A DNA stretch of 64,000 nucleotides from JBMNPT01 sp050943735. Lineage in GTDB: Bacteria > Bacillota > Clostridia > Oscillospirales > RGIG577. The stretch spans positions 1 through 64,000 of the forward strand of contig JBMNPT010000007.1 of assembly GCA_050943735.1 (NCBI GenBank). The letters are read 5' to 3'. Shown here piece by piece: positions 1 to 7,877 of the stretch. The translations under genes were made by a program, and so were the position numbers. Position 1 is the first letter of the stretch. Every line of letters begins with the position of its first letter. The notes under the pieces were generated by a model. That model made no database searches, was not told where the DNA came from, and worked only from the letters and a program-made list of their open reading frames with translations.

Positions 1-107
1 ATAGGTTCTATATTATATTCTTATAAATTCAATTCTATAAGGAGAAAAGTAAAAACGGTTAAAATCTTGCACCATCTGCACCATTCTTATATTCCTCCTT
101 AAAAGGC

Positions 108-142
108 AAAGCACCGATTAGGATTATCCCTGTCGGTGCTTT
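108..142 (+). terminator. Terminator-like hairpin at the island's left edge
   Basis: A perfect 10-bp inverted repeat (AAAGCACCGA / TCGGTGCTTT) with a 15-nt loop is followed by the T-rich stretch GTCGTTTG. It would end a transcript entering from the left of the window. The rest of positions 1-184 is AT-rich and shows no gene. The long loop and imperfect T-tract keep confidence moderate. Confidence 0.4.
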
Positions 143-184
143 GTCGTTTGTCCGAATACCAATCCAAAGAAGAAAGGGTTCGGA

Positions 185-508
185 TTATACTCTATAGTCG
201 AGATTTTTAAGGTGATCCCATTTGGCAATTTCGGAAGGCCATGTATCTCTTGCCACACGAAGCGGTGCAATGACGAGGACTTTGCAGATGGCATCTTCCG
301 CTTTCAGCTTTGTGATCGCCGTCAGCGTATCGTCTTCGTCAATTAGCATCAGATCGCCGAATACTTCGCTGTAGTATGCAGGACTCAAATCGTCAAAGCA
401 GGTAGCTCCGTATCTCGTGAACGGCGTTCTTGCCGCCTCGATACCGTACTTTTCCGCTACGTTGTCGGTGAGGTTGTTTATGTTTATCTCCCAGTCAAGT
501 TTTGTCAT
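185..508 (-). pseudogene. Chimeric phage-gene remnant ending in a helicase-like fragment
   Basis: A 107-codon reading frame that looks like two joined fragments. Residues 1 to about 70 resemble the acidic end of a prophage protein of unknown function. From about residue 75 the sequence (VLVIAPLRVARDTWPSEI) resembles motif Ia of SNF2/DEAD-type helicases, which phages often encode. The frame stops about 30 residues into that helicase segment, with no Walker A and no downstream motifs, so no working helicase can be made. I read it as deletion debris of a phage replication module. It lies at the end of an accessory region whose remainder is outside the window. The helicase assignment rests on a short match. 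Confidence 0.5.
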
Positions 509-649
509 TATGTATGACCTCCTGTTTTCAACAAAAAGTTAGATATTGCGAGATTTTATTCACGTTCGCAGTATTGGAATTTTTGATTACAGTAGAAATA
601 TTTGCAATTCTGTGATATAATTAGTCATTATGCTTAATTGAAAGACCAG

Positions 650-790
650 ATGCCACTTTGTAATGTGAAATGCAGTCTTTGTAACCGACAACTGAATATT
701 TGTAAACGAAACGCAGTTTTTGTATCCGAAAAGCCACTTTTGAAAATGAAAAGCCACTTTTGTAACCCATATGCAGTTTGATTTTATGGT
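650..790. repeat. Seven degenerate ~20-bp tandem repeats, transposon-end-like
   Basis: Units begin near 650, 670, 690, 711, 731, 751 and 771, a 20-21 bp period. Each starts with a core such as ATGCAGT, ACGCAGT or AAGCCACTTT and usually ends in TTTGTAANCGA. Arrays of degenerate transposase-binding sites with one helical-turn multiple spacing are known at the ends of IS21-, Mu- and Tn7-like elements. The lack of spacers between non-identical units argues against CRISPR. No matching transposase gene is seen nearby. The wider gap 509-918 otherwise contains only AT-rich sequence and the downstream flank of the IS30 remnant. Confidence 0.6.
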
Positions 791-918
791 TTTTCTACGG
801 TATGATAATAAAAAACGGCATGCCAAATAGAGGTCAACTCCCTCTCGATATTTTTGTAATCGGAGAATCGACCCCTGTTTTATGGGTGAGCATGGATGGT
901 TGGCGGCAGTTTTGGGTT

Positions 919-1407
919 CTACCTGTTGAGAGGTGTTGGTTTTAACAGGATGTCATCGGCTGCAACCGGAGAGCATCCAAGTTTGTGTAAAACCTCTTCT
1001 CCGTGATAGAAGCTGAACGTTTCGTATGGGCTACGATTGTTCAGCTTTTTTCTTTTGTAGGAGTTGATATGGTTCATCATCCGGGTGATGTCTTCCTGAT
1101 CCAAATGATTGAAGCATGTCCCTTTGGGAAGCACTCTGCGAATCAGGCCATGATTGACTTCAATGGCACCTTTCTGGTAGGGGCTGCCGGCATCACAGTA
1201 GTAAATCCGGGTGCGCAAATTGCCATTCTGATAAGGCCCATATTCGATAGCCTTGGGATTGGAGAACTCACTTCCGTTGTCCGTCAGGATAACAGGGAAC
1301 AGCTTTCGAAACAGTTCTCGCCCTAGTTTTTGATCGAGGTCATTGAATACATCAATCACCGATTGCGAGGTATACCCGTACTGCAAAGAATCCTCAAGCT
1401 GATACAA
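919..1407 (-). pseudogene. IS30-family transposase, C-terminal half only
   Basis: About 162 residues match the C-terminal catalytic part of IS30-family DDE transposases. The second catalytic Asp lies in ILTDNGSEF, and the catalytic Glu in the KGAIEVNHG segment, followed by the usual MNHINS region and a C-terminal ILLKP tail. Family members are usually 320-400 residues. The N-terminal helix-turn-helix and the first catalytic Asp are missing, so this is inactive. The only initiation codon at the 5' edge is a TTG at 1405-1407, which is an accident of truncation. Homology ends abruptly near 1405-1430, exactly where the opposite-strand gene fragment begins, so the element or a later deletion removed both 5' ends. 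Confidence 0.85.
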
Positions 1408-2063
1408 TGTGGCAGCATAGTCGTATGTTTGGCTATGATCGAGATCCAGGAATGATGATGGTCTACATTGACGAGAGGCTCTATAAGCTCTTTGCTGATA
1501 TTAATGCGACAAACAATGCCATCATTTCCCAAGTTGAACAAGGTATTGATGATGTTAAAATATATTATCCTGAAGGCTTGAACCCAACTCGAAAAAATGT
1601 CCTCGATACCGATCATGTAACCGCAATTTCAGGCGGAACAAATTATTATCCGTTTAACCTTGACAATGATACTATTGAACAGATTTCTGAACTCTTGGAG
1701 CCCTTCTCCGATGCAGAGCCATACTACCAAGTCAGCTTAAGATTGATAAGGGAAATTTTCACACACATAAAGCCGAGTTCAGATTTCAAACTTGTTTCCT
1801 TCAATGCAATCATTGATACGATGCTTGCCGAGTCCCCGACTACCCAAGGGATTCTGATTGTCCGCAGAGGAAGAGATGTTGCACAAGGCACTGGCGCTTT
1901 GCTATCACCGAACGACTGGCAACTGGGCGGATCTTTCCCTCGTAAGGTCGTACTAACTATGTATCAGGTAACGGGCACAAAAGGATGGGGAGGCAAGCCT
2001 CTCTGGGTTCCTAATATAAAACTTCCGGACGGGGCTGTTTACTACGATGTAATAGAGAATTAA
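1407..2063 (+). pseudogene. Decapitated R-M-associated protein (C-terminal fragment)
   Basis: An open frame of about 218 codons whose first 8-10 codons read through IS30 DNA, so the true N-terminus is lost. I do not recognise the family with certainty. The C-terminal portion (GILIVRRGRDVAQGTG, then VLTMYQ, ending KLPDGAVYYDV) and the location beside Vsr and a C5 methyltransferase fit a nuclease- or ATPase-associated restriction protein. A Z1-type ATPase C-terminus is one possibility I cannot confirm. Its stop codon lies one base before the vsr start, so the two were translationally coupled. It is probably the ruined restriction component of the neighbouring system. No nuclease motif is visible in what remains. 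Confidence 0.45.
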
Positions 2064-2064
2064 T

Positions 2065-2478
2065 ATGGCAGATAATCACTCTAAAGAAATCCGGAGCAAG
2101 AATATGTCTCATATTAGAGGCATAAACACAAAACCAGAAGAAACAGTAAGAAAGTATCTTTTTTCACGAGGTCTTAGATATCGGAAAAATGTGTGTACTC
2201 TCCCTGGAAAGCCGGATATTGTTCTTCCAAAATATAAAACCATTGTTTTTGTCAATGGATGCTTTTGGCACAAGCACGACTGCGGGCGATTTGTATGGCC
2301 ATCAAGTAATGTTGATTATTGGTCAGAGAAAATAACACGAAATCTTCAGCGAGATGCTGCCAATTATGAAGCACTCCGATCAATGGGTTGGAAAGTTCTA
2401 ATAGTCTGGGAATGCGAGTTAAAAAAGAAAGTTGCTGATAGTACTCTTCAGAAACTGTACGAAAGAATAACAAAATAA
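2065..2478 (+). CDS. vsr: Very short patch repair endonuclease (Vsr)
   Basis: A 137-residue protein matching the Vsr family in length and layout. Vsr nicks DNA 5' of T:G mismatches that arise when 5-methylcytosine deaminates within a methyltransferase target site. The family hallmarks are visible: the N-terminal NMSHIRGINTKPE segment, the metal-binding Asp in GKPDIVLP (about residue 53), and FVNGCFWHKHDC with the catalytic-site FWH (about residues 69-71). A C-terminal WKVLIVWECEL segment completes the fold. The gene starts one base after the preceding truncated frame. It converges on the C5 methyltransferase gene, whose mutagenic side effect it would repair. It appears intact although its upstream partner is broken. 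Confidence 0.93.
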   Translation: MADNHSKEIRSKNMSHIRGINTKPEETVRKYLFSRGLRYRKNVCTLPGKPDIVLPKYKTIVFVNGCFWHKHDCGRFVWPSSNVDYWSEKITRNLQRDAANYEALRSMGWKVLIVWECELKKKVADSTLQKLYERITK

Positions 2479-2514
2479 AAAAGCGGTACATCTCAATTTG
2501 TGGATGTACCGCTT
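2475..2514 (-). terminator. Terminator between vsr and the methyltransferase gene
   Basis: A perfect 12-bp stem (AAGCGGTACATC / GATGTACCGCTT, 2481-2492 and 2503-2514) has a run of A on its left. On the minus strand this gives a hairpin followed by a T-tract directly after the methyltransferase stop codon. It can also end vsr transcripts, although the T-tract on that side is weaker. Confidence 0.8.
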
Positions 2515-2518
2515 CGTG

Positions 2519-3571
2519 TTATTCTTCAATATTTGGTTCTATAAATTCATAGGGTATTCCAGCAAATGAGCGGAGTATGGCTTCAAAAATGATTTTTGCA
2601 CCCTTACAAGGCACAGCCATTCCTATCTGCTTTCTAACATTTTCCTTGCTTCCAATAAACTGATAGTCATCAGGAAACGTCTGCAGTCTTGCTCTTTCTC
2701 GATTTGTTAAAGCACGAGGCTCTTCCCAATGATAAATGTGGGTTCCACCACCGCCGCTTCCAGTTACTGTGTACGCTGGCTTAGCCGGATCAAGCCGCTT
2801 GTAAATCTGGCTGATTTTTGCCCCTTTGATATTGAGTTGTAATTCCTTTGGCAAATTGGCTGTAAAAGCATTCTCACCAGGCTTAATATACTTGAGACGT
2901 TCTACAACTGTCTTTGACTGTTTAGTAGGTTCATTGTTGAAAGCATCTGCAGGAATCGGAGGGACTTCTATTGCTGTACGGCAGGTGTTATCCAAATCTG
3001 CATAAGGTGCTGGTGAAGGAACATGATACACAACATTAAGGTCGTTTCTAATCCCGACAATTATTATTCTGTGTCTTGCCTGAGGTACACCATAATCTTC
3101 AAACTTATACAAGTGCGGAGTAATTGAATATCCTGCATCACGTAGCTCGGCAAGTATTTTGGTGAAAGATTTTCCCGCGTTTGCCGTCCTCAATCCACCA
3201 ACATTTTCTGCAAGGAACCATTGCGGTCGGAAATGGCGTAATGCTTTAACTCCATATGAATATAAAGGACCATAATCCCCGTCCATTCCTTTCTGTTCTC
3301 CCACAACACTGTAATCGTTACAAGGGAAACCAAACGCTAAAGCATCAATAGGTTGCAGTTGGGTTATATCAAATGTTCTAATGTCAGCGTGATATACTGT
3401 TTCCGGATGATCTGGGCAAATATTACGCCTGTAAGTCTCACAAGTAGACTCATCATAGTCGTTAGCCCATTGATGAGTAATAGTATATTCCGGGTTGCCG
3501 ATGTCGGCATTTATTGCACCCCAAGCCAAACCTCCTGGACCGCAAAATAATTCTCCTAATCTATAAGGCAT
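2519..3571 (-). CDS. DNA (cytosine-5) methyltransferase
   Basis: A 350-residue m5C methyltransferase of normal length, with conserved motifs in standard order. Motif I (LGELFCGPGG, residues 4-13) binds S-adenosylmethionine. Motif IV (GFPCNDYS, about 80-87) carries the catalytic cysteine. Motif VI (ENVGGL), motif VIII (QARHRIIIVG), motif IX (RERARLQTFPDDY) and motif X (QIGMAVP) follow. Target specificity lies in the variable region between VIII and IX and cannot be read from sequence. The start codon overlaps the stop of the upstream XRE gene (TAATG), so the two are co-transcribed and coupled. The intact vsr on the other strand suits a C5 enzyme. With the restriction partner apparently truncated, this may now be an orphan methyltransferase. 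Confidence 0.95.
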   Translation of the reverse strand: MPYRLGELFCGPGGLAWGAINADIGNPEYTITHQWANDYDESTCETYRRNICPDHPETVYHADIRTFDITQLQPIDALAFGFPCNDYSVVGEQKGMDGDYGPLYSYGVKALRHFRPQWFLAENVGGLRTANAGKSFTKILAELRDAGYSITPHLYKFEDYGVPQARHRIIIVGIRNDLNVVYHVPSPAPYADLDNTCRTAIEVPPIPADAFNNEPTKQSKTVVERLKYIKPGENAFTANLPKELQLNIKGAKISQIYKRLDPAKPAYTVTGSGGGGTHIYHWEEPRALTNRERARLQTFPDDYQFIGSKENVRKQIGMAVPCKGAKIIFEAILRSFAGIPYEFIEPNIEE

Positions 3572-3921
3572 TATCGGTTCTCCTCCATGCCCGAAAGTTT
3601 TTTCTTCCGGTGTAATAAGAATTCAATAAAGAGGTCGACTTCTCTTCGCTCTTCATCGGAAAGATCATCATATTTTGAGTGGCTCTGCTCTTTTTTCTCC
3701 AACTTATGAACCGGATACCCCGCAAGTTCTAAAAACTCGTCTTCTGTAAACTTCAGCGCTTTTGTTAGAACACAAACGGTATCCCACCTAAGGTTGGAAC
3801 TTTCTTCCTTTTCAATTTTGCTTATTGTGCTGTCGCTGACTCCGCTCATAGAACCAAGGGTCTTTAAGGATAGCTTAGCTGCTTTCCGGCGGATGCGAAG
3901 TTCCTGGGAAAAATTGAGCAT
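3571..3921 (-). CDS. XRE-family regulator of the R-M locus
   Basis: A 116-residue protein with an N-terminal Cro/C1-type helix-turn-helix (about residues 5-60; the recognition segment is SMSGVSDSTISKIEKEE) and a charged C-terminal tail. The start at 3921 is chosen because AAAGGTGG lies 6-8 bases upstream. A start 7 codons earlier would translate this ribosome binding site. It precedes the methyltransferase gene with a TAATG overlap. That arrangement is typical of controller (C) proteins that time methyltransferase versus nuclease expression, so a controller role is inferred. Any operator would lie within 3922-4030. Confidence 0.85.
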   Translation of the reverse strand: MLNFSQELRIRRKAAKLSLKTLGSMSGVSDSTISKIEKEESSNLRWDTVCVLTKALKFTEDEFLELAGYPVHKLEKKEQSHSKYDDLSDEERREVDLFIEFLLHRKKKLSGMEENR

Positions 3922-4035
3922 TGTATCACCACCTTTCAACAATTATATCACTAGTGCTGCCTTTTGTCAATTCCATATGCAATATTGCTGCAAATAAGCA
4001 GCATATGCTAATACATTGCTCATTATGAGGCAAAA

Positions 4036-4130
4036 ATCAAACGATAACCTAAAAAGCAAACCTTTACTGATAAAGCAAACGATTACCCCACAAAGCAAAC
4101 CTTTACTTATACGGCAGTTAACTGCAACCC
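4036..4130. repeat. Five degenerate 19-20 bp tandem repeats, second transposon-end-like array
   Basis: Unit cores lie near 4037, 4056, 4075, 4095 and 4114. They read like AAGCAAACCTTTACTGAT, AAGCAAACGATTACCCCA and AAGCAAACCTTTACTTAT. The period and the AAGC-start resemble the array at 650-790, but the bodies differ, so they may be ends of two related elements rather than the two ends of one. The array lies between the R-M genes and the tRNA, at the inner edge of the island. Confidence 0.5.
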
Positions 4131-4230
4131 CTGAAAACAAGAAAAGCCCGTCCAAGTAATTGCACCAGGACAGGTTGCTTTATGTTATGAAATGCCGTAA
4201 CCCATTGAAATCTAGGCTTTTCGGCATAGA

Positions 4231-4264
4231 AAAAGGTAGCAGATTTCTATCAAAATCTACTACC
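4231..4264 (-). terminator. Terminator of the tRNA-Ala gene
   Basis: On the minus strand, immediately after the tRNA 3' end, GGTAG(T)AGATTT pairs with AAATCT(G)CTACC around a short loop and is followed by TTTTT. This ends the single-gene tRNA transcript. It also shows that the chromosome-derived sequence extends past the tRNA to at least 4231. Confidence 0.8.
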
Positions 4265-4269
4265 TTATA

Positions 4270-4345
4270 TGGTGGACCTGGAGGGATTCGAACCCTTGAC
4301 CTCTGCGTTGCGAACGCAGCGCTCTCCCAACTGAGCTACAAGCCC
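4270..4345 (-). tRNA. tRNA-Ala, anticodon CGC
   Basis: A complete 76-nt cloverleaf with a genomically encoded CCA end. The acceptor stem GGGCTTG pairs with CAGGTCC and contains the G3-U70 wobble pair that identifies alanine tRNAs. The D arm (TAGCTCAGTTGGGAGAGC) and T arm (GGGTTCGAATCCC) are canonical. The anticodon loop TTCGCAA lies between the CTGCG/CGCAG stems, giving anticodon CGC for GCG codons. Its 3' end faces the accessory island at 1-4.2 kb, a common integrase target orientation. It has its own promoter and terminator. Confidence 0.97.
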
Positions 4346-4382
4346 ATATGCCTGTGCAATTTGCGAATCACTTTACCCATCT

Positions 4383-4411
4383 ATTATACAAAAGCAAATT
4401 GCATTTGTAAA
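4383..4411 (-). promoter_or_regulatory. Promoter of tRNA-Ala
   Basis: On the minus strand TTTACA (4411-4406) and a consensus TATAAT (4388-4383) are separated by 17 bp. Transcription would start about 30 bases before the mature tRNA. A 9-bp inverted repeat, GCCTGTGCA / TGCACAGGC (4350-4358 and 4435-4443), brackets the promoter; its meaning is unknown. Confidence 0.8.
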
Positions 4412-4455
4412 GAGAGAATTTGTGTTTCCCACAATGCACAGGCAAGGGTTTTATT

Positions 4456-4932
4456 TTATTTCTGGAACATTCCGGCTTCCACCGTCTGATACCGTTCCTT
4501 CTGGTTCTTCAGGTGGGTTGCCCGATCTTCGGGCATTCCTTCGTTGAAGGCGGTGTTGATAAAGGCGTCGCACATTTCATAGGCCATTTCAGGCGGCACG
4601 ATGCGATAGCCAAAGGTGAGTACATTGGCATCGTTGATGATGCGGCACAGTCTGGTGGAGTAGACGCTTTCGCTCACCACGGCGATGATGCCCTGATGCT
4701 TGTTGGCGTGAATACACATGCCAGCGCCGGTACCGCAGATGAGAATGCCCCGTTCGGCATCGCCCTTTTGTACCAGAGTGGCCACATTGTGAGCCGATTC
4801 ATAGTAGGGCTTGGGAACCGCAGGATCGGTCATTCCCACATCCTGCACCTCGTGTCCCTTGCTCAGCAGATACCGCTTCACATCTTCCTTCAGGGCAAAG
4901 CCTGCCTGATCCGAACCAATTGCCAGTTTCAC
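4456..4932 (-). CDS. rpiB: RpiB/LacA/LacB-family sugar-phosphate isomerase
   Basis: A cytoplasmic isomerase of about 158 residues, the usual size for RpiB, which interconverts ribose-5-phosphate and ribulose-5-phosphate; relatives act on allose- or galactose-6-phosphate. The N-terminus KLAIGSDQAGFALK carries the family phosphate-site Asp. ICGTGAGM contains the catalytic cysteine. I place the start at the GTG at 4932, because the protein then begins like other RpiB proteins and AAAGGA sits at proper distance. An ATG further upstream would start inside the ribosome binding site. It is the last gene of the TRAP operon, 22 bases after the aldo/keto reductase, so its substrate is probably the phosphorylated form of whatever the transporter imports. 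Confidence 0.88.
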   Translation of the reverse strand: MKLAIGSDQAGFALKEDVKRYLLSKGHEVQDVGMTDPAVPKPYYESAHNVATLVQKGDAERGILICGTGAGMCIHANKHQGIIAVVSESVYSTRLCRIINDANVLTFGYRIVPPEMAYEMCDAFINTAFNEGMPEDRATHLKNQKERYQTVEAGMFQK

Positions 4933-4954
4933 TCCAAATCCCATCCTTTCTGTA

Positions 4955-5941
4955 TTACTCACCCAGTGCTTCTACGTCCCGGCGCATCCGGGCCAGTTCA
5001 TCCGCCGAGAGGGATACTTCGCCGCCCTTTACGTTCTCAATGATGTGAGAGCTCTTGCGGCCGCCGCACAGCACGCTCATCTTGTCGTACTGCTCGATGG
5101 TCCATGCCACTACCAGATTGGAGAGGGTGCAGTCATGGGCTTCACACAGGTCCTTCCAACTGTCCAGCATGGCCAGTACCTTGGCACGCTTTTCCGGCTG
5201 GTACCAGGAAGTCTTGTTGCGCACATCTTCCGGAGACAGGGGAGTATCCATCTTGAAACGACCGGTGAGCAGGCCCTTTTCCAGAGGAGAGTATGCCTGC
5301 ATGGTGATGCCCTTTTCCTTGGCCATGGGCAACAGCTGCTTTTCAATGCCCCGATCCAGCATGCTGTACTTCTCCTGAATCAGATCAATTTGTCCGCAGG
5401 CGGTGTATTCTTCCACATGCTGGGGCTCCACATTGGAGATGCCGATGGCACGAATTTTGCCCTCCTGCTTCAGCTCCAGCAGCGCTTCCATCGTTTCGGA
5501 AATGGGAGTCTTGAAAGGTTCCATGGACTGCCAGTGGGTGATGTAAATGTCAATGTAGTCAGTGCCCAGGTTTTTCAGGCTGGTTTCGCATTCCTTCTTG
5601 ATGGTGCGCTTGGACAGATTGCGGTAGATCTGCTTGCCGTCGCGGAACAGGAAGGGGGCACCTTCGTCGTCGTCCCACCACAGGCCGCACTTGGTGGAGA
5701 TCACCAGCTGATCCCGGGCGTGGCCCTGAATGGCCTTGCCTACCAGACGTTCGCTGTGGCCGAATCCATAGGCGGGGGCGGTGTCAATCAGATTGATGCC
5801 CCGGTCAATGGCTTCCTGAATGGCCCGGATGGTGATGGCATCATCCTGAGAACCCCAGCAGGCGTCACCGCCTGCGGCCCAGGTGCCCAGACCCACTACA
5901 GTAGTTTTGATTCCAGAATGTCCAATTTCTCTGTACTTCAT
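4955..5941 (-). CDS. Aldo/keto reductase
   Basis: A 328-residue (alpha/beta)8-barrel NAD(P)H oxidoreductase. The catalytic tetrad is recognisable: Asp in NLIDTAPAYGFGHSE (about residue 53), Tyr in the same motif (about 58), Lys in VISTKCG (about 84) and His in IYITHWQ (about 135). The C-terminal CGGRKSSHIIEN segment matches the cofactor 2'-phosphate or adenosine binding loop. Such enzymes reduce sugar aldehydes or oxidise aldoses to lactones. Being between the TRAP permease and rpiB, it most likely handles the imported sugar or sugar acid. Physiological direction and substrate cannot be inferred. Confidence 0.9.
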   Translation of the reverse strand: MKYREIGHSGIKTTVVGLGTWAAGGDACWGSQDDAITIRAIQEAIDRGINLIDTAPAYGFGHSERLVGKAIQGHARDQLVISTKCGLWWDDDEGAPFLFRDGKQIYRNLSKRTIKKECETSLKNLGTDYIDIYITHWQSMEPFKTPISETMEALLELKQEGKIRAIGISNVEPQHVEEYTACGQIDLIQEKYSMLDRGIEKQLLPMAKEKGITMQAYSPLEKGLLTGRFKMDTPLSPEDVRNKTSWYQPEKRAKVLAMLDSWKDLCEAHDCTLSNLVVAWTIEQYDKMSVLCGGRKSSHIIENVKGGEVSLSADELARMRRDVEALGE

Positions 5942-5974
5942 ATCAATAACTCCTTTCTGAATATAACGGTGCGA

Positions 5975-7258
5975 TTAACCGTTGAGCAGTCGAGGCAGGA
6001 ACATGCTGATGGGCTCCACATAGATCACCAGCAGTGCCACCACGATGGTGGAAACCATAAAGGGAACAATGGCTTTGAATGCGTCGTCAATGGAGATTTT
6101 GCCAATGCCGCAGGTGATGAACAGCACAGCGCCCACAGGCGGGGTGTAGTTGCCGATGGCAAAGGAAACCACCAGAATCAGACCGAATTGAATGGGGTCC
6201 ATACCCAGTTCCTGCACCAGAGGCAGGAAGATGGGAGCAAAGATGATGACGGCGGGAGTGGCATCCATAAAGGTGCCCACCACCAGCAGGCAAAGGAAAA
6301 TGAGCAACAGCAGCAGATTTTTATTGGTGGTGATGCTCAAGAGGGTTTCTGCCAGTACCACAGGGATTTTGGCAAAAGCCAGCAGCCAGCCGAAAATAGA
6401 GGATACACCAATGAGCAGCAGTACTACTGAGGTCATGATAGCGGCCCGACGGGTAATGCCCCAGATGGCCTTGAGCTGTACATTCTTGTAGATGAAGAAG
6501 GACAGACAGAAGGAATAGAAGGCGGCTACCACAGCAGATTCGGTGGGGGTGAAGATGCCGCCCAGAATACCGCCCAGAATGATGACAAAGGTGATCATGG
6601 GGGGGATGCCCTGCAAAATGGCTCTGGGAACGTCTTTCCAGGCCAGAGAGGTGTCTACATTATAGCCGCGCTTGACGCAGATGATGTAGGCCACCACCAT
6701 CAGGCCCAGTCCCACCAGGATGCCGGGGATGATGCCTGCCAGAAACAGTCCGCTGATGGAAACCGAACCGGCTACGGTGGCATACACGATCATCACATTG
6801 CTGGGAGGGATGATGATGCCGATGGGAGCAGAGGTGGCGGTAACGGCCACTGAGAAATCTTTATCATAGCCGGCCTTTTCCATGGTGGGAATCAAAATGG
6901 CGCCCAGAGAAGAGGCGTCGGCAGTGGCTGCGCCGGATACACCGCCAAAGAACATACTGGCCAGAATGTTCACGTGAGCCAAACCACCCCGAATCCGGCC
7001 CACAAATACGTTGGCCAGATTGATGAGTTTGTAGGAAATGTCACCGGCGGACATGAATTCACCCGCCAGGATGAAAAAGGGGATGCACATAATGGGGAAA
7101 GAGTTGATACCGGTGAACATACGCTGTACCACCAGCATCAGAGGCATTTCGGGCGCGAAGGTGACGATGGCGGTGACGGTGGACAGGCCCAGCGCGAAGG
7201 AAATGGGCACGCCCAGCACGATAAACAGGAACATGGTTCCGAATAATACGAGAATCAT
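5975..7258 (-). CDS. dctM: TRAP transporter large permease (DctM)
   Basis: A 427-residue, extremely hydrophobic protein with around a dozen membrane segments, the standard size for the DctM subunit. It matches the family in the N-terminal FIVLGVPISFALGLS region, the GGVSGAATADASSLG motif (about residues 105-119) and the sequence IGNYTPPVGAVLFITCG near the end. It forms the ion-driven channel of a tripartite ATP-independent periplasmic transporter, working with DctQ and the DctP binding protein encoded just upstream in the same operon. TRAP systems usually import carboxylate-bearing substrates such as dicarboxylates, sialic acid and sugar acids with Na+. Substrate not determined here. Confidence 0.95.
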   Translation of the reverse strand: MILVLFGTMFLFIVLGVPISFALGLSTVTAIVTFAPEMPLMLVVQRMFTGINSFPIMCIPFFILAGEFMSAGDISYKLINLANVFVGRIRGGLAHVNILASMFFGGVSGAATADASSLGAILIPTMEKAGYDKDFSVAVTATSAPIGIIIPPSNVMIVYATVAGSVSISGLFLAGIIPGILVGLGLMVVAYIICVKRGYNVDTSLAWKDVPRAILQGIPPMITFVIILGGILGGIFTPTESAVVAAFYSFCLSFFIYKNVQLKAIWGITRRAAIMTSVVLLLIGVSSIFGWLLAFAKIPVVLAETLLSITTNKNLLLLLIFLCLLVVGTFMDATPAVIIFAPIFLPLVQELGMDPIQFGLILVVSFAIGNYTPPVGAVLFITCGIGKISIDDAFKAIVPFMVSTIVVALLVIYVEPISMFLPRLLNG

Positions 7259-7270
7259 ATGAGTACCTCC

Positions 7271-7795
7271 TTATTGGGGCGTGGAATCTTCCAGGGTGTA
7301 GGTGAGCGGAATGTCCTTGCCATATACCTTTACGGCAATCCGGCGGATGATCAGGTCAATGCTGTTGATGATGACCACGATGCCGGCCAGGGGAATGACG
7401 GCATAGACCACTCCCATGGAAACAATCCCGGCAGGGGAATCCTGCAGCATACCTTCCTGCATGAACAGATACCCCTGTACCACCCAGATGCTGGCAAATA
7501 CAATGCAGGCAATATGGGCAAACAGTTCAATGATCAGCCGGGGGATGGGCCATTTGACCCAGCGGTAAAACAGATCCAGCCCGATGTGAACGCCGTATTT
7601 GATGCCTACGGCACCGCCCAGAAAGGCAATCCACACCATGAGAAAACGGGCGGCCTCTTCCGACCAGGAAGAGGAATTGCTCAGCACAAAGCGGGTGAAT
7701 ACCTGCCACAGAACAATGATTGCCATGGCGATCATGAGGATGGAGAGAAGACCTTCCAGCAGTTTGTCAAATATCATTTTGGCTTTTAGCAGCAT
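7271..7795 (-). CDS. dctQ: TRAP transporter small permease (DctQ)
   Basis: A 174-residue membrane protein with four predicted helices, matching the DctQ small subunit in size. The FTRFVLSNSSSWSEEAARFLMVWIAFLGGAVG stretch contains the family's conserved W-(S/T)-E-E-x-A-R motif at about residues 43-51. It helps join the large permease to the binding protein. It lies 12 bases before dctM and about 80 bases after dctP, in the usual P-Q-M order. Confidence 0.93.
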   Translation of the reverse strand: MLLKAKMIFDKLLEGLLSILMIAMAIIVLWQVFTRFVLSNSSSWSEEAARFLMVWIAFLGGAVGIKYGVHIGLDLFYRWVKWPIPRLIIELFAHIACIVFASIWVVQGYLFMQEGMLQDSPAGIVSMGVVYAVIPLAGIVVIINSIDLIIRRIAVKVYGKDIPLTYTLEDSTPQ

Positions 7796-7877
7796 GGGAA
7801 AACTCCTTTCGCAAAGACGGACCTGGCAATCCAGATCCGTCTGATGATGAAAAAGTATAAGTAAGGAGAAGAGGAAA

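Noticed and set aside
650..790. CRISPR array
   Set aside because: The units are contiguous, degenerate and have no unique spacers; period is only 20 bp and no cas gene is seen.
4350..4443. Inverted repeat GCCTGTGCA/TGCACAGGC as an attachment site or transposon end
   Set aside because: It merely brackets the tRNA promoter; no element lies inside and no target duplication is seen.
5045..6430. A 461-codon plus-strand frame
   Set aside because: Shadow of the aldo/keto reductase and dctM genes; its sequence is low complexity and resembles no protein.
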